Origin: Liopterus haemorrhoidalis
Lineage: Eukaryota; Arthropoda; Insecta; Coleoptera; Dytiscidae
Length of the DNA stretch: 64,000 bases
Reading direction: 5' to 3'
Assembly: GCA_963971575.1 (NCBI GenBank)
Contig: OZ020618.1
Location: 45,336,509 to 45,400,508 of the forward strand
Shown here in pieces: positions 50,784 to 61,624 of the stretch; the stretch's first letter is position 1, and each line of letters opens with the position of its first letter. A program made the translations under genes and the position numbers. The notes under the pieces were generated by a model. The model searched no databases. It saw nothing but the letters and a program-made list of their open reading frames with translations, and was not told the origin of the DNA.

Positions 50784-51831
50784 CAGCGTTTCTCAACCGG
50801 GGGGCCGTGAAGGCTTCGTCGGGGGGCCGCGAAGTCATACAAGATCGAAACATGAAAATGTAATAAAAATGCACTCAATCTTACAAGATATAAATTTGAT
50901 TCATATTTATAAATTCGAGTATCTTATATTGATATTCATAAAAATATACCTTTTACAACATAAATAAAATAAATATTCTATTTATTTTTATACTTAATAA
51001 ACTTATTTTGACAACTAATTTAAATTACAGGCTATTTCAAATGTTTAAGTTGTCACTAGCTAACTTTATAATGAGTAAATAGGCTTTTACTAAACAAAAT
51101 GATCAAAAGTTTCATTTAATCGATAAAAATTACTAGATTTGAAAATCTAGTTCCGCTTTAACAAAAGAAACAGACTATAAGTAGACTATATCAAGGTCAA
51201 ATAAATTGTATGTGTCGGTTAATGGGTTTCTCTGACAATGGTTCGCGTTGGAGGTACTTCAAGTATTTTTAAGTTGTGCTTTGAAGTACGATTTGAAAGT
51301 ACTATATTTGTTATTATATATTTTTTTAATTGCTCTCCGAACTACAGATAACTCAAGAATAAGGATGCGAATGTGTTTGAATGTGTTTGAATTAAAATGG
51401 AAGGCACTTTGAACACTTGTAAATAAAAATACTTTACTTTCAAGTCGTTATAGGGAATCGTCATTTAAAAATATCACAGTTTTTTTGTCAACCGTAAAAG
51501 GTATTAAAAAAATGTTTAAGGAAAAGTTGTTGAAAAGCTTCATCCAAAGATATCCAATATGACATACGTTCCCATTTAAAAATTGTCCTTGATATCCTGT
51601 AATTCCGGGTTTTTTTCCGGAAAACTTACTAAAAATACTACCATTCAATTTTGTGGATAAATTTTAGTTCAAAACTTTTGACGTGTGAGCAACGTCGCCT
51701 TTTCGAAAAAACTCGTGTTCCCATTATCTTGATACACCCTATATATATATATATATATATATATAGGGGGGCCGCAGACAATATTTATATAATTTGGGGG
51801 GTCCCAGGCTATAAAAGGTTGAGAAGCACTG
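50784..51831. mobile_element. hAT non-autonomous element, 8-bp target duplication
   Basis: Ends CAGCGTTTCTCAACCGGGGG and AAAGGTTGAGAAGCACTG, duplicate GTATATAG at 50776-50783 and 51832-51839. CAG-GTTTCTCAACC ends are classic hAT. No transposase remains. Half of another inverted-repeat element (about 51070-51180) and a TA run (51740-51764) lie inside. Confidence 0.88.
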
Positions 51832-51839
51832 GTATATAG

Positions 51840-52429
51840 GACACATGGAAAGACCTGACAATGAACAAAGTAAGATGGAGGACTTTTGTGAGTGAGTCCA
51901 AAAGTGAACTCGTTTGACAGTGCCCAAATAAGGAGATAAAGAAGAAGATCTATTAATCAAAACTTTTCATTTAATGCTGAATAAAATAGTATATAGTCAA
52001 TAAATAGTTAAAAAGCATATAATAAATATAGAATTTCGGACAGACAAACAGATAGGCAGACAATGTAAAATAAAATCGTAAAATAAAAAAAAAAAACAGA
52101 AATAGCTTTCAATTTTATTAATATAGATGATATATAAGAAATAAATATTAGTTTATTAAGATATTTTAAAATAGGGGCAGGCTTAAATCACATCGGCTTT
52201 GAGCCATTTTGTCTTTGTTTTACTTTTTTTTGCCGTAAATGTCAAAATTTTAGACCGTAATGTCAAAAATAACCATATATTTGTGATCTAAGGCTAAAAA
52301 TATATGAGTACACTAATTTTCCAAAAATAGTTTTAAGCTAATTTTGGGATGAAGATTATGAAAAAAATATTTAAAAACTCATGCTTTCCTAATTTTTGAT
52401 TTAGAGCCGATTTGGGTCAGTTTTTTGCC
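51840..52429. other. No recognised gene
   Basis: AT-rich with short simple repeats. Confidence 0.4.
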
Positions 52430-53000
52430 TATAATTCTAATAATAAATTTTGAACCGCAGGTCTTTATCGCATTTCGTTTTTGAGATACGTCCATGCGAA
52501 GAAGAAAATTTCTAAAAATCCATATTACAATTTGTCATAATTTTAAAATACGCAAAACGAATAAGGCCTCAATTATTTTCTAAACTAAATAAACTACAAG
52601 AAATCCAAAAGTTCAAACCTCAAGTAATTTCTCTAACTGTTTTTATGTTGTGATTTTTTTAATACACAATTTTCACAAATAATGTAAATTATACCATTAA
52701 AAAATTGTCATAATCTCAAAACGCATTAAACGATTAAAGCCTCAATTTTTTTCTAGAGCAAATAAACTTCATAGACTTTAAAAAATTTAACCGCAGGTCG
52801 CTGTCTCTAACCTTTTTCGAGTTGTGCTTTTTTTAATTCACAATTTTCACTAATAATGTAAATTACGTCATTAAAAAAAATGTGTAACCTCAAAACGCGT
52901 TAAACGATTAAAGCCTTAAATTTTTTTTAGACTAAATAAATAACGGGGAATCTAGTTAGCTCTACCGCAGGTCGCTGACTTTAATCATTTTTGAGTATTG
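52430..53000. repeat. Tandem array, period ~173 bp, about three units
   Basis: Units start near 52550, 52718 and 52891 with AAAACGCATTAAACGATTAA-type words, and each contains ACCGCAGGTCGCTG- and CACAATTTTCACTAATAATG-like blocks. A partial unit with AACCGCAGGTCTTTATCGC precedes at about 52450. Non-coding. Confidence 0.75.
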
Positions 53001-53012
53001 AATTTTTTACTT

Positions 53013-53530
53013 GCCCGACCTTAATATATAAGGGGCAAGTATTGTAATCGCGAAAATTTTCAATGTCGAGATTTTGACTGATGACCACGTTTCATGGTCC
53101 AGGGACTCCAGAAAACCTATTTTCGAAGTGCCGTCCATATGTGTGTGTGTCTGTGTGTGTGTCTGTGTGTCTGTGTGTCTGTGTGTCTGTGTGTATACAC
53201 GATAACTCAAAAACGGTTTAACTTAAAGAGTTCGTTCTGGTACTAAAAAATTCTCCTAATTTTAAACAGTTTTAACCCCGAAATATCCCTTTAGAAGAAA
53301 AATTTTGAGATGCCTTATAGCCTATGTTCGAATCCTGGTTTCATTTTATCATCATACCAAATTACGTGAAAATATGTCCAGCCGTTTTTGCGTGCCTCTC
53401 GGATAGACAGACAGACAGACAGATAGACAAAAATTGTTTTTTTTTTGTGGATATTTTCTTATAAAATATGAGAAAGAAAAAATAAAAAATCACATATAGC
53501 CCGAATTTTATAATATAGAAGATATATTAG
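53013..53530. mobile_element. HINE-C repeat with (GTGTCT)n core
   Basis: Starts GCCCGACCTTAATATATAAG and carries a GTGT/GTCT tract at 53142-53192 followed by ATACACGATAACTCAAAAAC and later a GACAGACAGACAG block. The layout (TA-rich start, about 100 bp, GTCT-type tract, conserved block) parallels HINE-A and HINE-B, but the sequence is different. The far end is not defined. Confidence 0.5.
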
Positions 53531-53743
53531 TGTACTGAACAAAGCCAGAAGTTTGTGTGTTCATAAAGATCGATAAAGCATACAGAACTAAGTATATAAA
53601 ATACATGGCAAGATCCCAACGTAAAAATGAGAATATAGCAGAACATAGTACAATAGTTATTTAACGTCCAATTTGTATAATGGTAGAATTAGGAAATAAT
53701 TTCATTCAGCTTTTTGGACAAGAATCGTTTATTTTAAACAACA

Positions 53744-53789
53744 CAACGTTTCACCAACAACATTGTTAGCTTCTTCAGGTGCTATAACA
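53744..53789 (-). ncRNA. Hammerhead-like motif in PLE copy 2, left arm
   Basis: On the minus strand: GCACCTGAAGAAGC, TAACAATGTTGTTGG, TGAAACGTTGTG. Same wobble-paired stem II as the right arm. Confidence 0.48.
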
Positions 53790-54407
53790 ATAACATAACA
53801 ATAAGTAACAATCTTATATAGTTATAAATTAATTTACCTATGTTAGCTAAACGTAACTCTAACAAACTGTACATCAGTCATCTCCAAGGATGGTGAAATT
53901 GCAGACTAGCATTCACAAAATATTTTGTACTTGATGAATACAGAAAATAGGAAAAACAGGAATTAAATTTTTAAATATTATACTATAATAACCAAAGGTA
54001 GTGACTGTTAGTTAAATTTTACATTTCAAACAACGAGATTAGAGATAAATATAATAATATCAAAGATTAACAAAAATTCAAATAATTACGAATGATAGTA
54101 AGACTGACTACCGCATCAATATGACAGGCAGTCACACTATCCTCCCTGACAACCTGGTACGCACAAATCGCAAGGTTGACAGTGTCACCCCCTGTACAAC
54201 ATGATGCGCTAATAACTCTTAAAATCATAAAAATTCAACATCCAAATAAACCAGTGAAACAACCCAAAAACAGGCAATGAAATCCGGAACAATCATACAA
54301 TTCGACGTACCAATCCCCCAAAATCAATGGTACGCACAAGGGTAATAATGAGTACCTCGAACAGTATATCAAGACCGAAATTCAGAACATTGTTATGTTA
54401 TTGTTAT

Positions 54408-54452
54408 AGCACCTGAAGAAGCTAACAATGTTGTTGGTGAAACGTTGTGTTG
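54408..54452 (+). ncRNA. Hammerhead-like motif in PLE copy 2, right arm
   Basis: CTGAAGA (54413-54419), extra A, stem II GCTAACA/TGTTGGT, GAAAC (54439-54443), GTT, and stem I AGCAC with GTGTT. Compared with copy 1, two stem II pairs changed from G-C and C-G to G-U and U-G, so the helix is kept by wobble. A reverse copy is in the left arm at about 53744-53789 on the minus strand. Confidence 0.5.
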
Positions 54453-54596
54453 TTTAAAATAAACGCTTCTTGTCCAAAAAGAATGAAATTATTTCCTAAT
54501 TCTACCATAGCAGAACATATATATATAAATAGCAAAAAGACTAGACAGCAATAAATGAAAACAAAAAGTTACAATTATTAGAAATATAGAATAATA

Positions 54597-55857
54597 AAGG
54601 TGTCTCAAAAGAAATTTTATATTTAGTGGATCGATTAAAAAAAAAGTAAGCCGTATATAGAAAAAATGTTTATTAATTATTAAAATACACTTTTTGGGGA
54701 TTTATTTCTTAAAAATAATATCGTCTAAATGTAGACCCTCGCGTTCTCGGCACTCATTTAATCGAAAAGTAAAATTACTTATGACGTCTCGGCAGGTGGA
54801 CTCAGGGATGGCTGCCATTACGTGACGGATATTTTCTTTCAAATGCGCCAGTGAAGTCGGTTTATTGGCGTAAACTTTAGATTTAAGATAACCCCATAGG
54901 AAAAAGTCCATAGGGGTTAAATCTGGACTGCGTGGAGGCCAATTTATGTCACCTCTCCGGGAGATCAATTTGCCTGAGAAAATTTCACGAACACGTGGCA
55001 AAGACATATTGGACGTGTGGGAAGTTGCTCCGTCCTGTTGGAACCATGTTCTTTGGTTATAGCCAGGAAAGTTTTGCAGGTCAGGTACCAAGAAGTTGTC
55101 TAACATCGCCACATAACGCTCTGAATTCACTGTAACTGCACGCCCCCTTTCGTCTTCAAAAAAGTTAGGGCCGATAATTCCTCGCGCCGACTTCGCAGCC
55201 CATACGGTCACTTTAGGTGAATGTAGAGGTTTTTGTTGTTTGCGTTTCGGATTCGTTGCACTCCAGTAGCGACAGTTCTGCTTATTTCTGCCATTAAGAT
55301 GAAAATGAGTCACCTGATTTACGAAATTAAGCCTCTGACTGGCATCTTGGGGCTTTAATTCTTGCAACAATTGAATTTTGTAGGGATGCAGCTTTAGGTC
55401 TTTGTGCATAATGCGATGTAATGATGATCTATGCACATTTAAAGCACTTGCGCGCTTCCGAATTGAAAGGTTCGGGTCGTCACGAACAGACTGATTAACA
55501 TTCTCCACGTTTTCTACCGTTCTTGATGACCTAGGTCGCCCGGATTTTGATTTATCCAGCGTTGTACCAGTCTCTTCAAACTTTTTAACCCAATGTCGAA
55601 TGAGAGGAATGCATGGCGCATCATTTAAGTGGCGAAAACCTCGAATACTGCAGAATTTTCTACGCGCTACAGTCGCCGAACCACCGTTTTTGTAAAACTC
55701 TCGCACGCATAACGCGCGGTCTTCTCCCGAGAAACGCTCCATAGCGATTGAATTCCCAAGAGCCAGGCTACCGATTGACATAACCCCCGCGCCCCTCGGA
55801 TACGTTGCGTTCACGCAGTAAGCTAAATAAATATAAAATTTCTTTTGAGACACCTTG
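54597..55857 (-). mobile_element. DD41D (DUF4817-type) transposon, copy 2
   Basis: Right terminus CTTTTGAGACACCTTG before TA (55858-55859). The left terminus is AAGGTGTCTCAAAAGAAATT, lacking the first C, after TA (54595-54596). Same internal layout as 33008-34268. It is inserted just beyond PLE copy 2. Confidence 0.88.
54702..55781 (-). CDS. DD41D-type transposase lacking the first catalytic Asp
   Basis: Start at MSIGSLALG (55781) or MERFSGEDRALC (55742). The HTH regions and GRPRSSRTVENV are as in copy 1. A 45-bp in-frame deletion joins LNFVNQV directly to THFHLNG, removing the IERFSTFTNILFSDEA segment with the first catalytic aspartate. The second block (QQDGATSHT) and the third, SPDLTPMDFFLWG (true D), are intact, as is the natural C-terminus RLNECREREGLHLDDIIF. 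A long open frame, but predicted inactive. Confidence 0.9.
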   Translation of the reverse strand: MSIGSLALGNSIAMERFSGEDRALCVREFYKNGGSATVARRKFCSIRGFRHLNDAPCIPLIRHWVKKFEETGTTLDKSKSGRPRSSRTVENVENVNQSVRDDPNLSIRKRASALNVHRSSLHRIMHKDLKLHPYKIQLLQELKPQDASQRLNFVNQVTHFHLNGRNKQNCRYWSATNPKRKQQKPLHSPKVTVWAAKSARGIIGPNFFEDERGRAVTVNSERYVAMLDNFLVPDLQNFPGYNQRTWFQQDGATSHTSNMSLPRVREIFSGKLISRRGDINWPPRSPDLTPMDFFLWGYLKSKVYANKPTSLAHLKENIRHVMAAIPESTCRDVISNFTFRLNECREREGLHLDDIIFKK

Positions 55858-55859
55858 TA

Positions 55860-56789
55860 TAATATACTCATCTAGTCATTTCTTTACAGTATTGATACTT
55901 GGACAACTTCTACAGCCAGACAGTTCCAACAAAAAATACTCGGTTGGTCAGAAAATTAGCACATGATTGACGGTATAAGAGTTTCTTGATTATTCCTGCG
56001 AAATCCTTAAAACGAAATGTTCGCATTCTTATTTATTTTGTTGTTTTACATAAAGCACTGAATATATCCCACAAAATATATCTGTAATTTAAAACTGATA
56101 TTCAAGATTTACAGATTTATAACTCATCATTTTATATGAAAAGCTGTCATATATTTGAAAGTAGTATAAACTCTATCATTTTCTCTTTACATTAAAAAAT
56201 CGATACAAACTTCCGTACATTTTTCGTAATTTTCGTTTCGTTTCGCATAGCATATTATCGACATCTATCGGCGAAACCTGAAATTTTCTTTTCCTTACAA
56301 CAGATTTCTATATGCGATATTTTGATATATTCCAACAATATTCATGGTTAAAATAAATGGTTAGATTATAAATTTCCAGTTCTAATAATGAATTTTTGAG
56401 TTAAATGACGCATAGGGCTGAAGTTCGTCCTTTCGCCGCTTGGAGTATTGATAAAAAAAAAAGGATAACAGCAGTTGAAATTTACTGCTCAAGGATATTT
56501 CTTAAGTCGTAGTTTTTGCTTTTTATGTTGTTTCTTTTTTATCTTAAAGAAAAGAAGTGAAAGTAGCGGTAAAGGAATGTTTTTATTGGAATTCAGAACA
56601 TAGTAAATCTTTGAGCGTGGGTATTTAAAGTGGAATTTAAATGATTAAAAAATATTAATTGGCTAAATTAATAAAGACCTATGCCCACGATGTTGCTAAA
56701 TTAAAATGATATTTAACTGGTTAAGTTAATAGGAAAGAAAATGGTTGATGGGCAAAAACACTAATAAGTTATAAACTAGTAAACATATA
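55860..56789. other. No recognised gene
   Basis: AT-rich; no supported features. Confidence 0.4.
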
Positions 56790-57928
56790 CAGGGTGTTTG
56801 TTTGAAACGGGGCACCTCGAATAACTCCTTTATTTTAAGAGATACACAAAATTCTTCAGAATAAAAGTTAAACTAGACAAAAAGGCCCATCTAAAGGTTA
56901 TTATAAGAATTCTGAGGCACTTCCAGTTTCACCGTAAATGATGTCAACTTATGATCTAGCATAGGGAATCGATAATTTTATATTTTTTTCCTAAAAGTAC
57001 ATTAAATTAGCTTTACAATGACACCAAAAAATCATATTTTTATGTTAACCATTTCAAAATGGCGACCATTTATTTACAAAATAATAATCAACATAAGTTT
57101 TACAAAGTTGAACGTAGCTTTGAAAACCATAAAAAAAGAAACAAAATATCTCTAAAATAAACTATTTGACTATTTAAAAAAAAAAACTATTACTTTTTAC
57201 AATTATTTTACAAAAAAAAAAAATTACAAATGTTCGATCAAACCATCATTATTGTCCACACATTTTCTCATTCTTAATAAAAACTCTTCCATCGCCCTTA
57301 TAAGAGTACACTCTTGGATATCCCGGATTGCACTTCTAACCCTTTCTTCTAAATCTTCTATCGTCGTTGGTGTTACCAACTTACCAGGTTACCAACTTAC
57401 CAACTTACTACCAATTAATACAATTTTTTTACAAGCAAAAATAAGCAAAATAAACCATTAAACTCTTGTTATTTATAAAACATTTAATTGAAAAATTAAA
57501 ATTAATGATTAAAAAAGTTATTTCATGTTATTTCATATAATAACTAGTTATAACAGTTTATTTTAGAGATATTTTGTTTATTTTTTTATTGTTTTCAAAG
57601 CTTGCTACGTTCAACTTTGTAAAACTAATGTTGATTATTATTTTGTAAATAAATGGTCGCCATTTTGAAATGGTTAATCTAAAAATATGATTTTTTGGTG
57701 TCATTGTAAAGCTAATTTAATGTGCTTTTAGGAAAAAAATATAAATTTATCGATTCCCTATTCTAGATCAAAAGTTTACATCATTTTCGGTGAAACCGGA
57801 AGTGCCTCAGAATTCTTATAACAACCTTTAGATGGGCCTTTTTGTCTAGTTTAACTTTTATTATGAAGAATTTTTTGTATCTCTTAAAATAAAGGAGTTA
57901 TTCGAGGTGCCCCGTTTCAAACTAACTG
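56790..57928. mobile_element. Foldback derivative of a DUF4817-type mariner relative, ~380-bp arms
   Basis: CAGGGTGTTTGTTTGAAACG opens the left arm (to about 57168). The right arm (about 57547-57928) is its complement, ending CCGTTTCAAACTAACTG. TA at 56788-56789 and 57929-57930. The arms share GGCACCTCGAATAACTCC, GAATTCTGAGGCACTTCC and AAATGGCGACCATTTATTTA. Between them is a short transposase C-terminal remnant and a TTACCAAC tandem (57374-57412). Confidence 0.88.
57224..57376 (-). pseudogene. Transposase C-terminal remnant inside the foldback element
   Basis: The minus strand reads LVTPTTIEDLEERVRSAIRD, IQECTLIRAMEEFLLRMRKC, VDNNDGLIEHL and stop. The final NxxxRLxxCxxxxGxHxExL-type helix is the end of DUF4817-type transposases; compare FRLNECREREGLHLDD in the DD41D copies. 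About 50 residues are left and the catalytic core is gone. Confidence 0.65.
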
Positions 57929-57946
57929 TATACCATTCACAATTAA

Positions 57947-59078
57947 GGGACTATTACCGGTTAGAAAGGCCAAAAATGACCTATAATTAAATATTTTTTT
58001 TCTCGTTTCCTTTATTATAGAACGTTGTGCAACTTTTTTTATTTTATTAATATTATATTCAAGATTATAATTTTTTTTTTTTTTTTTTCAATACATAGAT
58101 AATTATATAGATGGCGCCAAAGTTCGGTAACAAAAAATTATGATGCTCCATGGCCCGGGTTTAATCTCGAAATTGACAAGTCTGAAACAAAAATTCAAAA
58201 ATAATTTTAAAGATGAAGGTGTCTTACATCGTATACCACCTATTATAAAAAAAAGGGTGTAAAAAAAAAATGGCGGATAGGTGAAAATTTTTTTCTAAAT
58301 AATGTTTTTTTTCCCCTTTTACCCTTATCAATTTTTTTTTTCAATTTTTTTTGCAATTTTCTCGTAAATTACGGTAGAGGACATCAAAGAGAACAAAATT
58401 CACTAAAATTTAAAAATATCCGTTGTGTAGTTATGGAGAATAAGTCTGGGCCGATTGAACAAACACCATTTCGAGAAAATCACTTTTAAAGTTTTTTTTA
58501 ATATTTGTATTGTAATATTAAAAAAAAATTAAGTTTCAGCACTTACAATTGGTTAATCAGCAATCCCTGGTCCATATAAAAGTACTCCCGAATCAATCAT
58601 TTGTTGCTGTTCCTCTTGCTGAGCAGTTTGTTTTGCCAAGCGAGCTTCCTTCGACGCCGCTGTACTCGCTTTATTGGCCATCTCAATGCGTTCCTCATCT
58701 TTTTTTTTAACATAATCATACACAGAGTGTCTAATAAATAATGCTAATGAAATACTAGCAGCCAACTCAGTAACTTCTCTTCCCACAAACGTATGTTTGG
58801 GAACGATAGCCCAAAGTGTTTTGTTGTAACACTCATTATTATTTTGGGTATTCTTTCCCAAACATCGTTTCAGCAACTCTTCATCTGTTAGTTTTTCAAA
58901 AATCGGTTTAATATATTCTTGAACCTCCGAAAAAGCGCATGCGCTAAAATTGCCACCAATTTCTTATTTTTTTGAATTTCGTTATAAAAATTTAGGATAT
59001 GATTTCTGAAGGTATAAGGAATCCAAAAATTAAAAAAAAAAAAACGATTTTTTGAAAATTATAACCGGTAATAGTACC
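57947..59078 (-). mobile_element. Kolobok-like transposon remnant, TTAA duplication
   Basis: Inverted ends GGGACTATTACCGGTTA and TAACCGGTAATAGTACC, TTAA at 57943-57946 and 59079-59082. A transposase remnant on the minus strand supports a Kolobok/Mutator-like-domain origin. At 1132 bp most of the coding sequence is lost. Confidence 0.75.
58553..58930 (-). pseudogene. Kolobok/Mutator-like transposase domain, C-terminal fragment
   Basis: The frame is open from about 58930: SEVQEYIKPIFEKLTDEELL, KRCLGKNTQNNNECYNKTLW, AIVPKHTFVGREVTELAASI, then YVKKKDEERIEMANKAS and a QQEEQQQMID tail. The CLxGKTQNxNESxNxxIW..VPKxxFVG pattern is the end of a transposase family widespread in insects, often annotated as a Mutator-like transposase domain. 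The G-K-N, N-E-C-Y-N and PK-FVG positions are visible. No ATG at the start, so it is a fragment. It lies within matching TTAA-flanked ends. Confidence 0.65.
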
Positions 59079-59082
59079 TTAA

Positions 59083-59736
59083 AAAGATATCGGTTTAACA
59101 TGAATTTTTGGTTACTACGGTACGATGTTGTCAATGTTGAATTTTAGACAGGTGTGGTATTTTTTGACAGGTAAGGTACTGGGTCCGTGTTTTCAGTTCT
59201 TCCATATAGTCGGATCTTTCAATTCCTTATAACATTTTGCAATTTAAATAAATAGATTATACTTCAACCATCCTACTGGCAGATAGTTTTTTCTAATTAT
59301 GATTTTTTTAAGCTACGTCTCTTCATAGACTCCCCGAGAAGTAAGTTTTTATACTTTCCATCATCTTGTCACGTGGGTGGTTTCATTGAAAGGCAACTCC
59401 TAGTTTTAACAATACAAATTTATTAATTATCTATCCAATTTACAATATAAGGGTTGAATTTGCCCATGGAGTGGGGAAAGTCTTCATCCACTCCGTGTTG
59501 GCCAGGGTCGGATTGGACTTATCTCCGAGGCGGAGGCTACCCATCAGGGAGTCGAAGAGCCTGGAGAAGCCTTCTTTCACTCACATGGTACTGCTTGTTT
59601 GGCTGACCAGCTGTACGAGTATCTGCCGCCGGTGTCTCGGTCTTCACAGGTTCCTCTGCCTTGATACCGTGCGACGTCCATGTATTTGTACTGAAGGTTG
59701 ACCTAGTCCCAATATTCATTCATCATGACAAATATT
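59083..59736. other. No recognised gene; GC-richer block at 59460-59700
   Basis: About 59460-59700 is markedly GC-richer and has open frames on both strands (76 and 60 residues) without known motifs. Together with the following repeat it may be part of an LTR element's untranslated region. Unresolved. Confidence 0.3.
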
Positions 59737-59895
59737 TACTTATAACGAAAATGCGGCGTATGCATTTCGTAATCAGGCTACATATGCAAGACGCTGACTT
59801 ATAGTTTTTTATCAAACAGTTGAGCGTCACAATGTCTAGAGGTCGCAATACTGACCTCGGATTACCTGTGTTACATTACAAAGTTTATAGTAATT
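59737..59895. repeat. Unclassified repeat, shared with 18186-18312
   Basis: CGAAAATGC, CATTTCGTAATCAGGCTACA, ATAGTTTTTTATC, ACTGACCTCGGATTACC in the same order as at 18186-18312. In both cases a GC-richer block of 200-250 bp lies just upstream. Confidence 0.5.
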
Positions 59896-60274
59896 GGTTT
59901 AGCAACCTATTGTACAGTAATAATTCAAAACTTGGTTTTTGGTGGCAGCGCCGGACACAATTTTTAAATTTACTATTTAGATTTGTAAAATGGTAGTGAA
60001 AGTATTTGTAATAGTGGTGCGCTGGAGAACCATCTAAACCGTGGATGATTCACAAAAACTAAAAATTCGTATCCGGGTCCGTATCCGTTTTTCTAATCTT
60101 AAATAAATATCATATAGACAAATTAGAAATAGTGTAGGGTCCGCGAAACAATATTGACATTAACTTTACATCCACCAACTTTTCGCTTTTATTCAAATAA
60201 CTCATTTCATAAAAATCCTACATGGTCAAGACTTTTTGTATTTGTTGTTATCTAACTAGTTATTGACATAACTA

Positions 60275-61342
60275 CCCCTAATTTTGAAATTGGGGCAGTT
60301 TGGTATTTGTGGCGATCTTCTTCGTTGGATGGAATCCTACATCTCGAATCGTAGTCAGTTTGTTGCAGTAAATAATTATGAATCAGAAACTGTTTCTGTT
60401 ACCTCTGGAGTTCCACAAGGGTCCCATCTTGGTCCATTATTGTTCAGTATTTTCATTTATGATATTGTTAATTGTTTTTCAAATTCACATTAGTCATTAT
60501 ACGCGGATGATTTAAAATTTTATAGAACAGTGACCAAGCAGGAAGATTGTGACTTGCTTCAGAATGATCTAACTGCTTTGAAAATATATTGTGAACGCAA
60601 CAAACTGACACTCAACGGGGAAAAATGCAATGTAATGATATTTACTAGAAATACTCATAAAATCACTTACGATTTTATATTAGATGACAAAATACTTAAT
60701 ATTAGAAATCAGATCAAAGATTTAGGAGTCATACTTGATTCTAAACTAATGTTTGATAAACATATATATAACATCGTACAGAAGGCGCTTCGAAATGTGG
60801 GATTTATATTCAGAGTCGCAGGCGAATTTACAAGTCCTCTTCCGCTAATTAACTTATTTAACTGTCTAGTACGAAGTCATGTTGAATATGCTAGTTCAGT
60901 ATGGAATCCACACTATAAGATCTATAGTGAACTTATAGAAAAAGTTCAAATGAAGTTCATTAATCGTTTAAATTACAGATTTCAACGAAACATGTACTAT
61001 AAATCATATGAACAAAACTTAACTTTTTATAAAATGCAAAGTCTTCTTCACAGACGAACGACACTTGACTTGATATTTTTTCACAAATTAATAAATAATA
61101 ATATCGATTCTCAATTAATTCTACCACTTTTTAATTTCAATTGTCGTTCGTATACTCTGAGAACTTAAAAACTTTTGTATAACCAGTTCAGTAATTCCAA
61201 TTTGGGACTAAACTCGCCCATTGCGAGAATTAGCAATGCTGTTAACGAACTGAGTCCTAGCATAGATATACTGTCATGTTCTTTAATATGCCTTAAAAAG
61301 CATGCTAAAGGTTTTGATAAACTCAATTCTATTACGTTATAA
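60275..61342 (+). pseudogene. CR1/Jockey-group LINE RT, two in-frame stops
   Basis: Reads [40 protein letters not shown], stop (60491), SLYADDLKFYR (intact YADD), LTLNGEKCNVMIFTRN, KDLGVILDSKLMFDKHI, NCLVRSHVEYASSVWNPHYK, KMQSLLHRRTT, stop (61166), NLGLNSPIARISN. These are RT fingers/palm to thumb and the C-terminal domain, one frame throughout, so only two nonsense changes separate it from an open frame. 5'-truncated (no endonuclease). The 3' end is the (AAAT)n tract at 61568-61610. Confidence 0.88.
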
Positions 61343-61567
61343 TAAAAATATGAACAATTGTTTGTATAAATTATTGTAATACTTTCTAATTTGCTATGTT
61401 TATTTTTATTATCACAATATTTTCACAATACTTTATACTTGTTTTGTTACCATAATATGTATATGTAAATACTTACGAATTGTACATTTTTGTAAATTTT
61501 TTTTTGTAATTTTACTGTGTTACACTATTATTGGGAAAACTAACTTTAGTTATCCTGTTGTGTAGCC

Positions 61568-61577
61568 AATAAACAAA

Positions 61578-61608
<31 letters not shown>

Positions 61609-61610
61609 CT
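61568..61610. repeat. (AAAT)n LINE 3' tail
   Basis: About nine AAAT/TAAA units close the first LINE. CR1/L2-like elements end in such short tandem repeats. The next LINE begins directly after. Confidence 0.85.
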
Positions 61611-61624
61611 AAATAATAATTAGC

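Larger units (their letters stand above)
53648..54506. mobile_element. Penelope-like remnant, copy 2, 13-bp target duplication
   Basis: ATAGCAGAACATA flanks it at 53635-53647 and 54507-54519. It starts with about 25 bp containing TTAACGTCC, then inverted arms GGTAGAATTAGGAAATAATT to GTTAGCTTCTTCAGGTGC on the left and the complement on the right. Each arm carries a hammerhead-like core. The body (TTGTGCGTACCAGG on the minus strand) matches copy 1 in reverse. No PLE protein is encoded. Confidence 0.72.

Noticed and set aside
59471..59719. Opposed frames of 76 and 60 residues in a GC-richer block
   Set aside because: Neither frame has a recognisable domain. A plausible LTR or gene edge could not be shown, so only the block was noted.
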